In this document: in pieces, positions 1 through 9,500 of the stretch
Numbering within the stretch: the first letter of the stretch is position 1
How the letters are laid out: each line of letters begins with the position of its first letter
DNA from: Haloferula sp. BvORR071
GTDB taxonomy: Bacteria; Verrucomicrobiota; Verrucomicrobiia; Verrucomicrobiales; Akkermansiaceae
Direction: 5' to 3'
Assembly (NCBI RefSeq): GCF_000739615.1
Contig: NZ_BATP01000022.1
Coordinates: 186,001 to 250,000, forward strand
Length of the DNA stretch: 64,000 bases
The notes under the pieces: generated by a model
The model's input: the letters and a program-made list of their open reading frames with translations, nothing else
Databases searched by the model: none
What the model was told of the DNA's origin: nothing
Position numbers and translations under genes: made by a program

Positions 1-1768
1 TGACCACCATGCCGACTTCCAGCCCCGCGGTGGAGGTCACGGTCACGACGGTCGTGTCGGCATCCGGCGGATTGGCGGGCGAGGTGGCGGCCAAGTCCTT
101 TTGCCGGGCCTCCGCCTGGGTGTAGATGTTCACGTACCAGACTTCATTGCCGCTGCTGAACTTGAGCAGTGAGCGATTGCGCTGGTCCGCGCCGGGGTTC
201 ACGTAGAAGCGCTGGGTATTGACATCGAGCGCAGCCTCCGCCTGGGCGGGATCATCCTGATAGATGAGCTGCGGCAGGACACCATTCGAGAAGCTGATGC
301 CGGTCTGCGCGGTGCTGCCACCGGCATCCACCGTGTAGTGGGCGTAATCGGCGAGGTCCGCGGACCAGCGCAGCCAGTAGCGGTCCTGGTGGTGGGGCCA
401 CTTGATATTGAAGTCGGCAGGCTCCATCCAGTAGAAGACCACCTTGTTGTAGGCCTCGTTCGGGAACCTCGGCGAGTCGTCGTCCGGATCATTGGCGACG
501 CTGGTCTCGCGCTCCGCGTAGTAGGCGAGGGTCTGGTCCGGGCGCACCGCGGTGCCGTAGTAGCTCGAGCCATTCTGCTGGCTGCTGAGCACCGGCGAGG
601 CGACCAAGCTGGTATCCCCATTGCCCGGGCGGATCTCCTCACCGAGGCTCACCGCAGGGTAGTCGACCGAGGCGACGCGCTTGATCTCGACGACCTCCGA
701 GCCGACGAACTCGTAGGTGCCGGTGGAGGAGCGCACATTGCCGAGGTACTCGACCAGCAGGCGGCCTTCCACGTTATAGGCCTGGAGCTGGCCCACGCCG
801 TTGAACTTGTTGAAGGAAAGCGTTGTCAGGTTCGGCGAGGCGGGCGTGTAGCCGGGTATGGAAACTTCCTCCGGCACGGCCTTCGGCACCTGGTTGTTGT
901 AAACCGGGCTGACGGTGGTGATGCGGCCATCGGTAATCTGGACCTTCGGACCGTCGAAGTTGCCTTCCGTCCAGAAAATGGTGCGGATAGGGCGCAGAGT
1001 ATTCGAGGAAACGGCGAAGGTCTCATCGCGGATCCCGTAGTTCGCGCCGTCCGGCACGCGGGTCACCCACTTGATCGTCACGCGGCCCGGCTGGTGGGCG
1101 AAGACTTTCTCCGCATGCGGGCTGTAGTAGTAGGAAGTGGCGGGAGTGATCGAGAAGCTGGTGGCGGAGCTGACCGTGGTCGAGGCATTGCCCGCCAGGG
1201 TCACGGTGTTTCCCGTCACGCGGGTGACGGGCTGACCGAGCAGGGTGGCGCCAACTACGAGTTCGGCGGGCACGCTGGCTACGGTGACCGTCGTACTATT
1301 GATCGAGGCGGAGCTTACGCTCACGCTGCCGAGCGGGACCAAGGCGCCGAGTCCGGGAACGATCTCGCCGGGGAATACCGGCTGCGGTCGCCAGTAATTC
1401 GCATCCGCGGCGGTGACGCCGTCCGCCTTCACCAGCGGTGGCGTGATGATGTCGCCGAGCGAGTAGCGCGGCACGCCGGCGGCGAAGGTATTGCCGATCG
1501 ATGCCTTCTGCAGCACGATCGAGTTGTCCGTATTCGAAGGAAAGCGGTCCGCCAGGATGGAATTCGTGGAGATCGGTCCGGCAGCTCCTGACAAGGGTGC
1601 GACCGAGGAAGCCTGGCCGCTGGTCGCGGGCGGATTCGCCACGAAGGGCGGTCCAGCCTGATAGATCGGGTTGAAGGACCCGGCCTTCAACTCGTACTGC
1701 GCCCGCGCCGAGCCCATGGCACAGATCAAGGCACAAAGCCCCGTGAGAAGTATCCGCGTTCGTTTCAT
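1..1768 (-). CDS. Large secreted protein of unknown function, C-terminus beyond the window
   Basis: An open frame runs without a stop from the ATG at 1768 to the window edge (589 codons visible), so the gene is incomplete. Residues 1-23 form a Sec signal peptide (KR, hydrophobic run, GSARA then Q). The rest is rich in Thr, Ser, Val and Asn with short beta-prone stretches, as in verrucomicrobial surface proteins. I recognise no catalytic motif in the visible part. It is the last gene of a four-gene minus-strand operon and starts 41 bases after the tail-fibre-like gene ends. Similar verrucomicrobial proteins often exceed 1500 residues and carry LamG or calcium-binding repeats further on; that is expectation, not seen here. 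The reading frame and signal peptide are certain; the function is unknown. Confidence 0.8.
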   Translation of the reverse strand, partial: MKRTRILLTGLCALICAMGSARAQYELKAGSFNPIYQAGPPFVANPPATSGQASSVAPLSGAAGPISTNSILADRFPSNTDNSIVLQKASIGNTFAAGVPRYSLGDIITPPLVKADGVTAADANYWRPQPVFPGEIVPGLGALVPLGSVSVSSASINSTTVTVASVPAELVVGATLLGQPVTRVTGNTVTLAGNASTTVSSATSFSITPATSYYYSPHAEKVFAHQPGRVTIKWVTRVPDGANYGIRDETFAVSSNTLRPIRTIFWTEGNFDGPKVQITDGRITTVSPVYNNQVPKAVPEEVSIPGYTPASPNLTTLSFNKFNGVGQLQAYNVEGRLLVEYLGNVRSSTGTYEFVGSEVVEIKRVASVDYPAVSLGEEIRPGNGDTSLVASPVLSSQQNGSSYYGTAVRPDQTLAYYAERETSVANDPDDDSPRFPNEAYNKVVFYWMEPADFNIKWPHHQDRYWLRWSADLADYAHYTVDAGGSTAQTGISFSNGVLPQLIYQDDPAQAEAALDVNTQRFYVNPGADQRNRSLLKFSSGNEVWYVNIYTQAEARQKDLAATSPANPPDADTTVVTVTSTAGLEVGMVV

Positions 1769-1809
1769 GACGGCGGGAGGTAGGTGTTTCAGCCCCGGAC
1801 AAGGGAGGC

Positions 1810-3783
1810 TCAGCGGGGACCAACGGCGATGAAAGAAAGGCCAGCGGTATCGTTGCGGCCCGCGTCCTCGTCATTGGGAAGCTCCACATCGACAGAGGTA
1901 GCGCTGATGCTCGTGATCTTCGCAAAGGTACGTTCGACGCCGACGCCTTGAATCGGATTGAAGGTGAATGAAGGCGTATCGCTGAAAGCCGTGTTGAAAA
2001 TAATCCGGTAACGGCCCGTCGAAATTCTCAGGAACTTGAAGCCGGATCCCTTGAGGTTCAGCGTCGAGCTGAGCGGGCTTGGGTACTCCACATTGACAAT
2101 GCCGTTCTGCAGACCCGTGGCGACGCCGCGGACGATGCGGAAATCATCTTCACCCACGGTCACCTTCTTTCCACCCAGCGACATCTTGCCCGCGGCCGAG
2201 ATCGAGGCGACCACCCCAATGTCGGAAGACGAATTCTTGTCGCGGGCGAGGAACTGGAAAACATCGTAGGTGTCACGGGCATCCACGCGGATCACCCCGC
2301 CCTGAGCTCCTTGGGTATAGCTGCCACCGAAGCGATTGGTGGAAGAATCATTGATGCCGAAGTTAACCAGACCCGGCTCCCCGGCGAGACCACCTCTGTA
2401 GCCCGTATTGACAACTACCGGGCCGCCGAAGCTGCCACCGGTCCCGAAGCTCCCAAGGCCGCCGAAGGTCCCGCTGCCGCCAACGTTGATGTTAGGCGGC
2501 GTGGAATCTCCGCCACCCGGGGTGTCCTTGAAGTAGAAGGTATTCGACGCGTAGCCGATATAGTCCTCGCTGATACCCGAGTGGGCGAAGCTGATGAAGT
2601 TTCCGGCCGTGCCGCCGAAGTCCGTGGCCGCCACATCGAAGGCACTCGGCAGGCGGATGCCCTTGGGCTCGATACCACCGTTGAGCTTGAGGGTCCCGGT
2701 CAGGCCATTGAGGTTCATCCACTCCGTGGTGCCGCCATACCACTTGTAGGAGGAAGTGGCCGGGAGCGAGTTCCACAAGGTATTGGCATCGATGCCGAGC
2801 GCAAAAGGAACTGTGCTCGCGGTTCCCGGGAAAAGCACCACCCGGGTCCCGCTTCCGCCGAGTTCGCTGGTCACAGGCGGTGCCGAGCCGGCACCACTCA
2901 GGCGGATGCTGCCGGTGACGTCCACCGTTGGAAGAACGCCATTCGCGTTTACCCGCAGGCGCTCGGCGTTGTTGGTCTTCACGGTCACCACGCCGTCTTC
3001 CGGCGAAAACAAGCCGCCATCGGCATCGCCCACGGTGTGGAAGATGAAGCCGCTATCACCCCGGGCCATCACCGCGCCATCGATCCTGGCATTACCGGTG
3101 ACATCGAGCGCCTGGGTCGGAGCCGCACCGGCGCCGATGCTGACGCGACCGGCATTATCCCAACGCAGGGCCGCCTTCTGGCTGGCACCACTCACGCTGC
3201 CGAGGATACCGCCGCTGTAGCCGTAGAGGACCGGGCCATCGAGATTGATGCCATTGAAGAGACGACCCGTGCCATACCAGCCGAGGCCATGGTTGGCATC
3301 CCGGAGCATCAGGTCGCTCCCGCTGGTCACCGAGTCCGCGCTCGCGGCGCGCACGGCGAAGGCGGTGGCGATCAGGCGCTGGCGCGGGGTGATCGCGGTA
3401 TCCGCGGTGGTGAAGTTGCCGTCGCCATTATCCACCACGATCTCCAGATAGCGGTCGGTGCCGCCGAAGACGGTGAGCAAGGAAGGCCGGGGGCTTTCCG
3501 CGACGCCATTGTAAGAAGCGCCGACGCCTTGGCCGAGGATCACACTGAAGTCGCCACCCGCGAGAGTCACGGTCTGCTCTTCAGACCACAGGCGGTTGCC
3601 GCCCGTCGCATTGTCGAAGAGGCGGAAGATCATCTTGCGGTTGGTCGGCGTGCCGGTGCCGATGCCGGTGCCGCTGCTATCCACCACGCGGCCCTGGTAG
3701 CTCATGAGGGCGGGCACGCTCTGCGCATGCAATGCGGCTGAGGAGAGGCAAAGAAGAGAGATCAGGGAGGTGGCGGATTTCAT
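1810..3783 (-). CDS. Secreted tail-fibre-like protein, 657 aa
   Basis: Residues 1-21 are a signal peptide ending in LHAQ. Residues 25-150 form a beta-rich head domain (MSYQGRVVDSSGTGIG, then RLFDNATGGNRLW, ending ITPRQRLIATAFAVRA) of the kind found at the start of bacterial tail-fibre-like proteins. The middle (about 150-560) is glycine-rich and repetitive, suggesting an elongated fibrous stalk. The last 80 residues (GRYRIIFNTAFSDTPSF and following) look like a compact beta-sandwich tip. The gene is second to last in the secreted operon, 54 bases after the 557-residue gene. No phage genes are nearby, so this is probably a cell-surface or secreted fibre rather than a virion part. The tail-fibre resemblance is from pattern recognition; the role is inferred. 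Confidence 0.72.
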   Translation of the reverse strand: MKSATSLISLLCLSSAALHAQSVPALMSYQGRVVDSSGTGIGTGTPTNRKMIFRLFDNATGGNRLWSEEQTVTLAGGDFSVILGQGVGASYNGVAESPRPSLLTVFGGTDRYLEIVVDNGDGNFTTADTAITPRQRLIATAFAVRAASADSVTSGSDLMLRDANHGLGWYGTGRLFNGINLDGPVLYGYSGGILGSVSGASQKAALRWDNAGRVSIGAGAAPTQALDVTGNARIDGAVMARGDSGFIFHTVGDADGGLFSPEDGVVTVKTNNAERLRVNANGVLPTVDVTGSIRLSGAGSAPPVTSELGGSGTRVVLFPGTASTVPFALGIDANTLWNSLPATSSYKWYGGTTEWMNLNGLTGTLKLNGGIEPKGIRLPSAFDVAATDFGGTAGNFISFAHSGISEDYIGYASNTFYFKDTPGGGDSTPPNINVGGSGTFGGLGSFGTGGSFGGPVVVNTGYRGGLAGEPGLVNFGINDSSTNRFGGSYTQGAQGGVIRVDARDTYDVFQFLARDKNSSSDIGVVASISAAGKMSLGGKKVTVGEDDFRIVRGVATGLQNGIVNVEYPSPLSSTLNLKGSGFKFLRISTGRYRIIFNTAFSDTPSFTFNPIQGVGVERTFAKITSISATSVDVELPNDEDAGRNDTAGLSFIAVGPR

Positions 3784-3837
3784 GTCGGGATGGCGGGTGA
3801 AAGGGAGAGGAAAAGTTTGGGCGGAAAGCGGGCGGAG

Positions 3838-5511
3838 TTACGGGAGATACAGGGTGCCGAGCTCATTCGCGCGGCGCAGCTCAAAGGTACCGGTGAGGGT
3901 GATGGGATTGCTTTGCAGTCCGGTGATCACCTCGCTGTAGGTGCCGCCGATGACATTGCTGCCCCAGCCGCTGGTCACCGTGCTTCCCGCGGGCGGGGTA
4001 GCGGTGAAGTTGAAGCTGCAGGTGCGGGTGATGTTGTAGCTCTCCACACCGGCAGGCAGGGCTTGGCCACGTGGGCTCTTGTTGTCGTGGTCCGGGTGAT
4101 ACTGGTGGACGAAGGGATTGGTCGGATCGTTGTACGGCACCTGGATGGTCCGCACCAGCGAGCTGCCGGCATTCACGCTGCCGCTGCCGCTGTTGAGCAC
4201 ACGGTCCAAGGGCATGTGGGCAGCTACCAGGCGCTGGGCGCTGGAGAGCGTGGCCGAGTCTAACAGCGACTCATCCGTGCAGACGCCGAGGTTGTGGGCA
4301 CCGGCAGCGAGGCGGCCGACGAAGACCTTCGAGAGCAGGCTGGCGGTGCCATTGTCCGCGACGTGGAGGAGGGTGCGCAGCGGGAAGCTGCGCGGAGTAT
4401 TGCCGGCCGTGGTGGCGTTGTTGCTGACCTGGCCGAGGGTGACATCGCCGACCCAGAGACCGGCCAGCGAGGACTTCGAGGCGGTGGCGGGCAGATAGAT
4501 GTCGACGAGGCTGCCGCTGTCGGTGATGCGGAGGAAGGAGGCAAAGTAGGCATCCGCGGGTGCGGCACCCATGGCGCTGCGGTCGATGCCGAGCTGCACT
4601 TCCACGGTGGACTGCGGGGCGATCACTTCCTGGAAGCCGGCGCCGATGGGTGTCTCCTGCCACTGCAGGCTGGTGCCATTGAAGCTGCGGCGCGTGAGCG
4701 GGACAGGGCCGCTGATGCCGGTCTGGCCAAGAGGCGCCGGCTCGCTGTTAGACGAAGCGAAATTCAGCGTGATGGCGGCCGAGGTGCGGTTGCGGATACG
4801 GGCACTGACGACCGAGCCCGAGCGACCGAAGCTGATGCCATCCTGCGTGCTCAGGCTGATCTCGACCGGGCCATAGAAGTTGCCGACCACATCGGCGGAG
4901 AACCAGTAAGCTTTGGTGCGGTCGATGCGCTCCGCGGCAGGCGAAAAGACCTGGAGCGGATTGGCCGCGCCGAGGTCGCCGCCCACGTATTTGAAGATCC
5001 GGGTATTCGCCGCAGTCGCGATCGGGAAGGACGCAAAGTAGGCGCTCATCAGCGGCGAGCTCGCGCCGCTGCCAGCCACCGGAAACCCCATCAGGTTCGC
5101 ACCGCTGCGGACCCAGTTGTTCGAGGGCGGACGCGGGGACTGGAGGAGCGGGACGTTGTAACTGTTAGACGCGGAGCCGCTGCACTTCACCAGATAGGAG
5201 GCCTGCCCGGTGAGCTGGGAGAGCGAGCTATTCGCAGCATCACCACGCTTCCAGACCGACCACTCCGGCGTGCCCGCGGATGGAATCAGCGGTGAGTCCG
5301 TGAACTGGACCTGGGTGGGATTCGGATTCCAGCGCCAGACTTCGGTAACTTCCGCGGGGAAGAGATTTTCCAGCGTGTTCTGCCGGGCGTCACCCGAGAG
5401 ATGAATGGCATTCCATCCGCCCTTCAATTGGTAGGTGGTGGTTTGCCATTGGGCGGAGGCTTGCGAGAGCGTGAAGAGCGCGGCTAGGAGAGGGAGCGCT
5501 GGGAATTTCAT
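3838..5511 (-). CDS. Secreted protein of a conserved verrucomicrobial family, 557 aa
   Basis: A signal peptide (residues 1-20, ending ASAQ) precedes a mature start of the type QWQTTTYQLKGGWNAIHL, which I recognise as the hallmark of a family of secreted verrucomicrobial proteins with no known function. Other family-like stretches are VWRWNPNPTQVQF, TPEWSVWKRG, SLAGLWVGDVTLGQV and FVHQYHPDHDNKSPRG. The whole chain appears to be beta-sandwich material with no obvious enzyme motif. Its ATG overlaps the stop of the upstream 291-residue gene by four bases (ATGA), so the two are translationally coupled. The HPDHDNK segment could bind a metal, but this is speculation. Recognition of the family is fairly secure; no role is known. 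Confidence 0.75.
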   Translation of the reverse strand: MKFPALPLLAALFTLSQASAQWQTTTYQLKGGWNAIHLSGDARQNTLENLFPAEVTEVWRWNPNPTQVQFTDSPLIPSAGTPEWSVWKRGDAANSSLSQLTGQASYLVKCSGSASNSYNVPLLQSPRPPSNNWVRSGANLMGFPVAGSGASSPLMSAYFASFPIATAANTRIFKYVGGDLGAANPLQVFSPAAERIDRTKAYWFSADVVGNFYGPVEISLSTQDGISFGRSGSVVSARIRNRTSAAITLNFASSNSEPAPLGQTGISGPVPLTRRSFNGTSLQWQETPIGAGFQEVIAPQSTVEVQLGIDRSAMGAAPADAYFASFLRITDSGSLVDIYLPATASKSSLAGLWVGDVTLGQVSNNATTAGNTPRSFPLRTLLHVADNGTASLLSKVFVGRLAAGAHNLGVCTDESLLDSATLSSAQRLVAAHMPLDRVLNSGSGSVNAGSSLVRTIQVPYNDPTNPFVHQYHPDHDNKSPRGQALPAGVESYNITRTCSFNFTATPPAGSTVTSGWGSNVIGGTYSEVITGLQSNPITLTGTFELRRANELGTLYLP

Positions 5512-6383
5512 CGGACAGTCAGGCGGTAAAGTTGTCGGCTCTCGGAGCTAGGGGCGCAGAAGGCGGAGACCACTCCGATATTGGAGGCCTGCCAGCTCTG
5601 CGCACCGGCGGCGGGCGTCGCCACGGAGAAGGGCACGCGGGTCCAAGTCTTCATGTCCGTGGTGGACTCGATCGTGTAGGTCTTGCCGGTGATGGCGTAG
5701 AAGGCGAAGCGGACATTGCTGGCGGTCTTCTCCTTGATCTGCAGGTCGAAGCGCTCGCTGGCGTCGCCCGCGAAGGTGCCGGCTAGATACTCCAGCCAGT
5801 TGCTGTTGCCGTCGTGGTCGAGGTCGCCGTTCTTGTCGATCAGGCCGAGCGGCCAGTTGCCCTGGTCATCCGGGCCATAGCCGGCCTGATAGAGCTGCCA
5901 CTGCTCCCAGACATCCGGTAGGCCATCGCCATCGCTATCCTGGCCGAGGGTGAGGTCGAGACGCACGCGCTCGCCGCCTTTGCCAGCCGTGAGCGGGCCG
6001 CTGGCTTCGATGGGATAGTAGCGGACGCCGCCGATATCCACGGCGAGGCTGAAGGGACTCTGGGTGGCGACTGCCTTCTCGGTGTAGAGGGTGGTGCCAC
6101 CGCGGTTCTGGTCGAGGCGGACGTTCAGCTCGTAGTTCTGATCGAGCCGTGTGCCGGAAGAAATCGGGGTGCGCCCCAGCTCCTGGGTCCCCTTGAACAG
6201 GATCACCACGGCTCCCTCGGCGGAGATCGTCTGCCCGACTTGGTCGCGCACCGTGCCATAGAGGGCATAGGAAGGAGCGGGCGGAAAGGCCTGCAAGGTG
6301 CCGACCGCTCCGCAGAACATGCCAATGGCTGCCAGGATGCGGGGACGGGAGGTCCATCTAACAATGGGGAGGGTGACCATCAT
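5508..6383 (-). CDS. Secreted protein with a calcium-binding-type repeat, 291 aa
   Basis: This is the first gene of the secreted operon. Two adjacent ATGs (6383, 6380) precede a signal peptide of about 32 residues (ILAAIGMFCGAVGTLQA). Residues 38-75 resemble a carboxypeptidase-regulatory or CNA-B-like fold (YALYGTVRDQVGQTISAEGA). Around residue 150 is DSDGDGLPDVWEQW, a thrombospondin-3/dockerin-like calcium loop, followed by DKNGDLDHDGNSNWLEYLAG. The C-terminus (YTIESTTDMKTWTRV) is a domain common at the ends of verrucomicrobial surface proteins. It ends in an ATGA overlap with the next gene. The function is unknown; an exported accessory or anchoring subunit for the larger partners is an inference from the operon. 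Confidence 0.72.
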   Translation of the reverse strand: MMVTLPIVRWTSRPRILAAIGMFCGAVGTLQAFPPAPSYALYGTVRDQVGQTISAEGAVVILFKGTQELGRTPISSGTRLDQNYELNVRLDQNRGGTTLYTEKAVATQSPFSLAVDIGGVRYYPIEASGPLTAGKGGERVRLDLTLGQDSDGDGLPDVWEQWQLYQAGYGPDDQGNWPLGLIDKNGDLDHDGNSNWLEYLAGTFAGDASERFDLQIKEKTASNVRFAFYAITGKTYTIESTTDMKTWTRVPFSVATPAAGAQSWQASNIGVVSAFCAPSSESRQLYRLTVR

Positions 6384-6565
6384 TTACGGGGCGAGGCGGT
6401 TAGTTTCAAATTAGTGTATTATCAAGCTTATTGTAATTTTCCGCAAATTTACCGGGATAGCGCGGAGTCGGCCGCCGCATTATCGGACATCATAAGGAGT
6501 CATTATGGCCCGAAGTTGGAATGGCGCTCACTTGCCAGCCCCCTTGGGTACTTCAAGCTCTTGCC
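6384..6565. promoter_or_regulatory. AT-rich divergent intergenic region
   Basis: This 182-base gap separates the secreted operon (-) from the rhamnosidase gene (+) and should hold both promoters. It has the AT-rich segment ttagtgtattatcaagctta around 6411-6430, unusual in this GC-rich window. A strong ribosome-binding-like AAGGAG lies at about 6496-6501, followed by an ATG at 6505 that is out of frame with the rhamnosidase and would encode a 75-residue peptide. I could not assign definite -35/-10 boxes. Confidence 0.4.
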
Positions 6566-9500
6566 ATGGCCCCGATGAAGCGCTGCCTCACGCCCCTGTT
6601 TGTCGTCCTGCCACTGCTTTGCCCATTACTTCATGGCGTAGTGTTGCCAGCGGAGTTGCGGGTGCTCTCCTTGAAAGATCCGGAAGGGATCGACCAGCAG
6701 CCGGTGCTATCCTGGCGTCTGGAATCCAATGAGACGAATGCCCGGCAGACGGCTTACCGGGTGCTGGTGGCTTCGTCACCGGAGTTATTAGCCAAGGATC
6801 GGGGCGACTTGTGGGACAGTGGAAGAGTTCCATCGGCGGAGTCGCTGCAGATCCGCTACGCGGGCAAGCCCTTGGCCTCACAGGCACAGGCCTGCTGGAA
6901 AGTGATGGCCTGGGACGACAAGGATCAGGTCTCCGGATGGAGTACTCCGGGGAAGTGGAGCATGGGTCTGTTAGACAAGGGCTACTGGCAGGCGCAGTGG
7001 ATCGGCTTGGATGATGTGGCTCCCGCGAACCTGCCATGGAAGGAGACGATGCCGCCACAGGATGCCTTCGCGGCGGCGAACTGGATCCGCGCGGGAAAGA
7101 CGGATGTGGCGGGCAAGTCGTGGTTCCGTGGCAGCTTCGAGCTGCCCGCGGGACGGGCAGTGCGGCAGGCCACGGCGTTCTTCACGGCAGACGATGAGTT
7201 CACGCTGGAAGTGAATGGCAGCGCGACGCTCTCCGGAAAGTTGTGGAAGACGGTGAGCTGGAAGCCGGTGACCGCGGTGCTTCTGCCAGGGAAGAACACT
7301 TTGACGGCAGAGATCACGAATAACGCCTCGGCGGCGGGCTTTCTCGGCGCGGTGGTGGTGGAGTTCGCGGATGGCGGGGTGCAGAGCTTCGCGACCGGAG
7401 CGGGCTGGGAGGCCTCGCTGGATGGAAAGAACTTCGAGGCGGCGGATGTGTTAGGGCAAAACGGCTGTGCACCCTGGGGACCGCTCAAGGCGGAGCCGGT
7501 GGTGAAGAGCTATCTGCCGGCCACGCAGTTGCGGAAGGATTTCACGGTCACGCGCCAGCCCCTGCGGGCAGTGCTCTATACCACGGCACTGGGTCATGTG
7601 GAGCCGCGGCTCAATGGCGAGCGCTTGGATGACAGCTACTTCGCACCCGGCTGGACCGACTACAAGAAGCGGCTCTACTACCGCACGCACGATGTGACGG
7701 CCAAGATCAAGGTGGGACAAAATACCCTCGCAGCTCTATTGGGCGATGGCTGGTTCCGCGGCAATATCAGCGTGCTCGGCCAGAATCGCCATGGCTCGAA
7801 GACGCGGCTGAAGGCGCAGTTGCAACTCATCTATCCGGATGGCAGCCGCGAGCTGGTCAACAGCAACGGCACCTGGAAGGCATCCACCGGGCCGATCCTG
7901 GAAGCGGACATGTTCGCCGGCGAGAGCCACGACGCGCGGCTGGAGACAGCGGGCTGGGATGCGCCGGGATTCGATGACAAGGCGTGGAAGCCGGTGGCGA
8001 GCGGTGCAGAAATCGAGCCGGAAGTGCTGGAGGCCTATCCGATGCCGCCGGTGCGGAAGACCGCGGAGCTGCAGGCAGTGAAGATCACCGAGCCGCATGC
8101 CGGGGCGCAGATCATCGACTTCGGGCAGAATTTCTCGGGCTTTGTCCGGCTGAAGGTGAATGCCCCGGCAGGCACATCGATCCGCCTGCGCTTCGGCGAG
8201 ATGCTGGAGCCGGATGGCCAGCTCTACACCGAGAACCTGCGCTCGGCACGGGCGACCGATCACTACATCTGCAAGGGCAGCGGCGAGGAGATCTGGGAGC
8301 CGCGCTTCACCTTCCATGGCTTTCGCTACGCGGAGATCAGCGGACTCCCCTCCCCTGCCACCAAGGACACCCTCACTGGAATCGTGATCGGCTCGGACCT
8401 GCCGGTGACCGGCTCCTTCACCTGCTCGGATCCGCTGATCAATGCGATCTACAAGAACACGCTTTGGGGCCAGCGCTCGAACTACCTCGAGGTGCCGACC
8501 GATTGCCCGCAGCGCGATGAGCGGATGGGCTGGAGTGGTGACACCCAGGTCTTCGCGCAGACTGCAGCCTACAACATGGACGTGGATGTCTTCCTCGCCA
8601 AGTGGACGCAGGACATGGTGGACGCGCAGAATCCTGCGGGCGGCTTCCCGGGCATGGCGCCGGTTTATCACGACATGTGGAGCCCCGGCTGGGCGGATGC
8701 GGGGGTGATCGTGCCGTGGACCCTCTACCGGATGTACGGCGATACTCGTACCGCGGAGGACCACTATACGGCGATGACCAAGCACCTCGCGCTCTACCGG
8801 CAGAAAGCACCGCAGGACATCGGGCCGAATGAAGGCTTTGGCGACTGGCTGGCGGTGGGCGGCGACACGCCGAAGGACCTGCTGGGCACCGCTTACCACG
8901 CGTATAGCAACAAACTGGTGGCGGACCTCGCGGAGGCCTTGGGCAAGAAGCAGGACGCCGCGACCTATCGGAAGCACTTCGAGGAAATCCGCGCAGCCTT
9001 CCAGAAGACCTTCGTGAAGGCAGACGGAAAGATCGGCAACGACACGCAGACAGGATACCTCGTGGCGATCAGGTTCGGGCTGCTGAGTGAGGAGCAACGG
9101 CAGCTAGCCGCGAAGCATCTGGTGGCAGCGATTGAGGCACGCGAAGGGCATCTCGGAACCGGCTTCCTGGGCGTGAACCTGCTCTTGCCGGTATTGAGTG
9201 AGATCGGGCGCAGCGATCTGGCCTATGCCTTGATCCAAAAGAAGACTTACCCCTCGTGGGGCTATTCGGTCGAGCAAGGCGCAACAACCATCTGGGAGCG
9301 TTGGAATAGCTATACGCTGGACAAGGGCTTCGGCGATGTGTCGATGAATTCCTTCAACCACTATTCCTATGGAGCCTGTGTCGAATGGCTCTACCAGACC
9401 GTGCTGGGGATCACGCCGCTGGAGCCGGGGTTCAGTAAGATCTCGATTGCACCGGTGCCGGGTGGTGGCTTGACCCAGGCATCGGGACACTACGATTCCG

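Noticed and set aside
338..1591. Plus-strand open frame of 417 codons
   Set aside because: It is antisense to the signal-peptide-bearing edge gene; its translation is His/Arg/Ala-rich and unlike any protein, typical of a GC-rich shadow frame.
2311..3741. Plus-strand open frame of 476 codons
   Set aside because: Antisense shadow of the tail-fibre-like gene, with no start context and biased composition.
1810..3783. Prophage tail fibre
   Set aside because: No capsid, terminase, baseplate or integrase genes are near, and the protein has a Sec signal peptide, which phage fibres lack.
7736..9097. Minus-strand open frame of 453 codons inside the rhamnosidase
   Set aside because: The plus strand carries the full GH78 signature, so this is a shadow.
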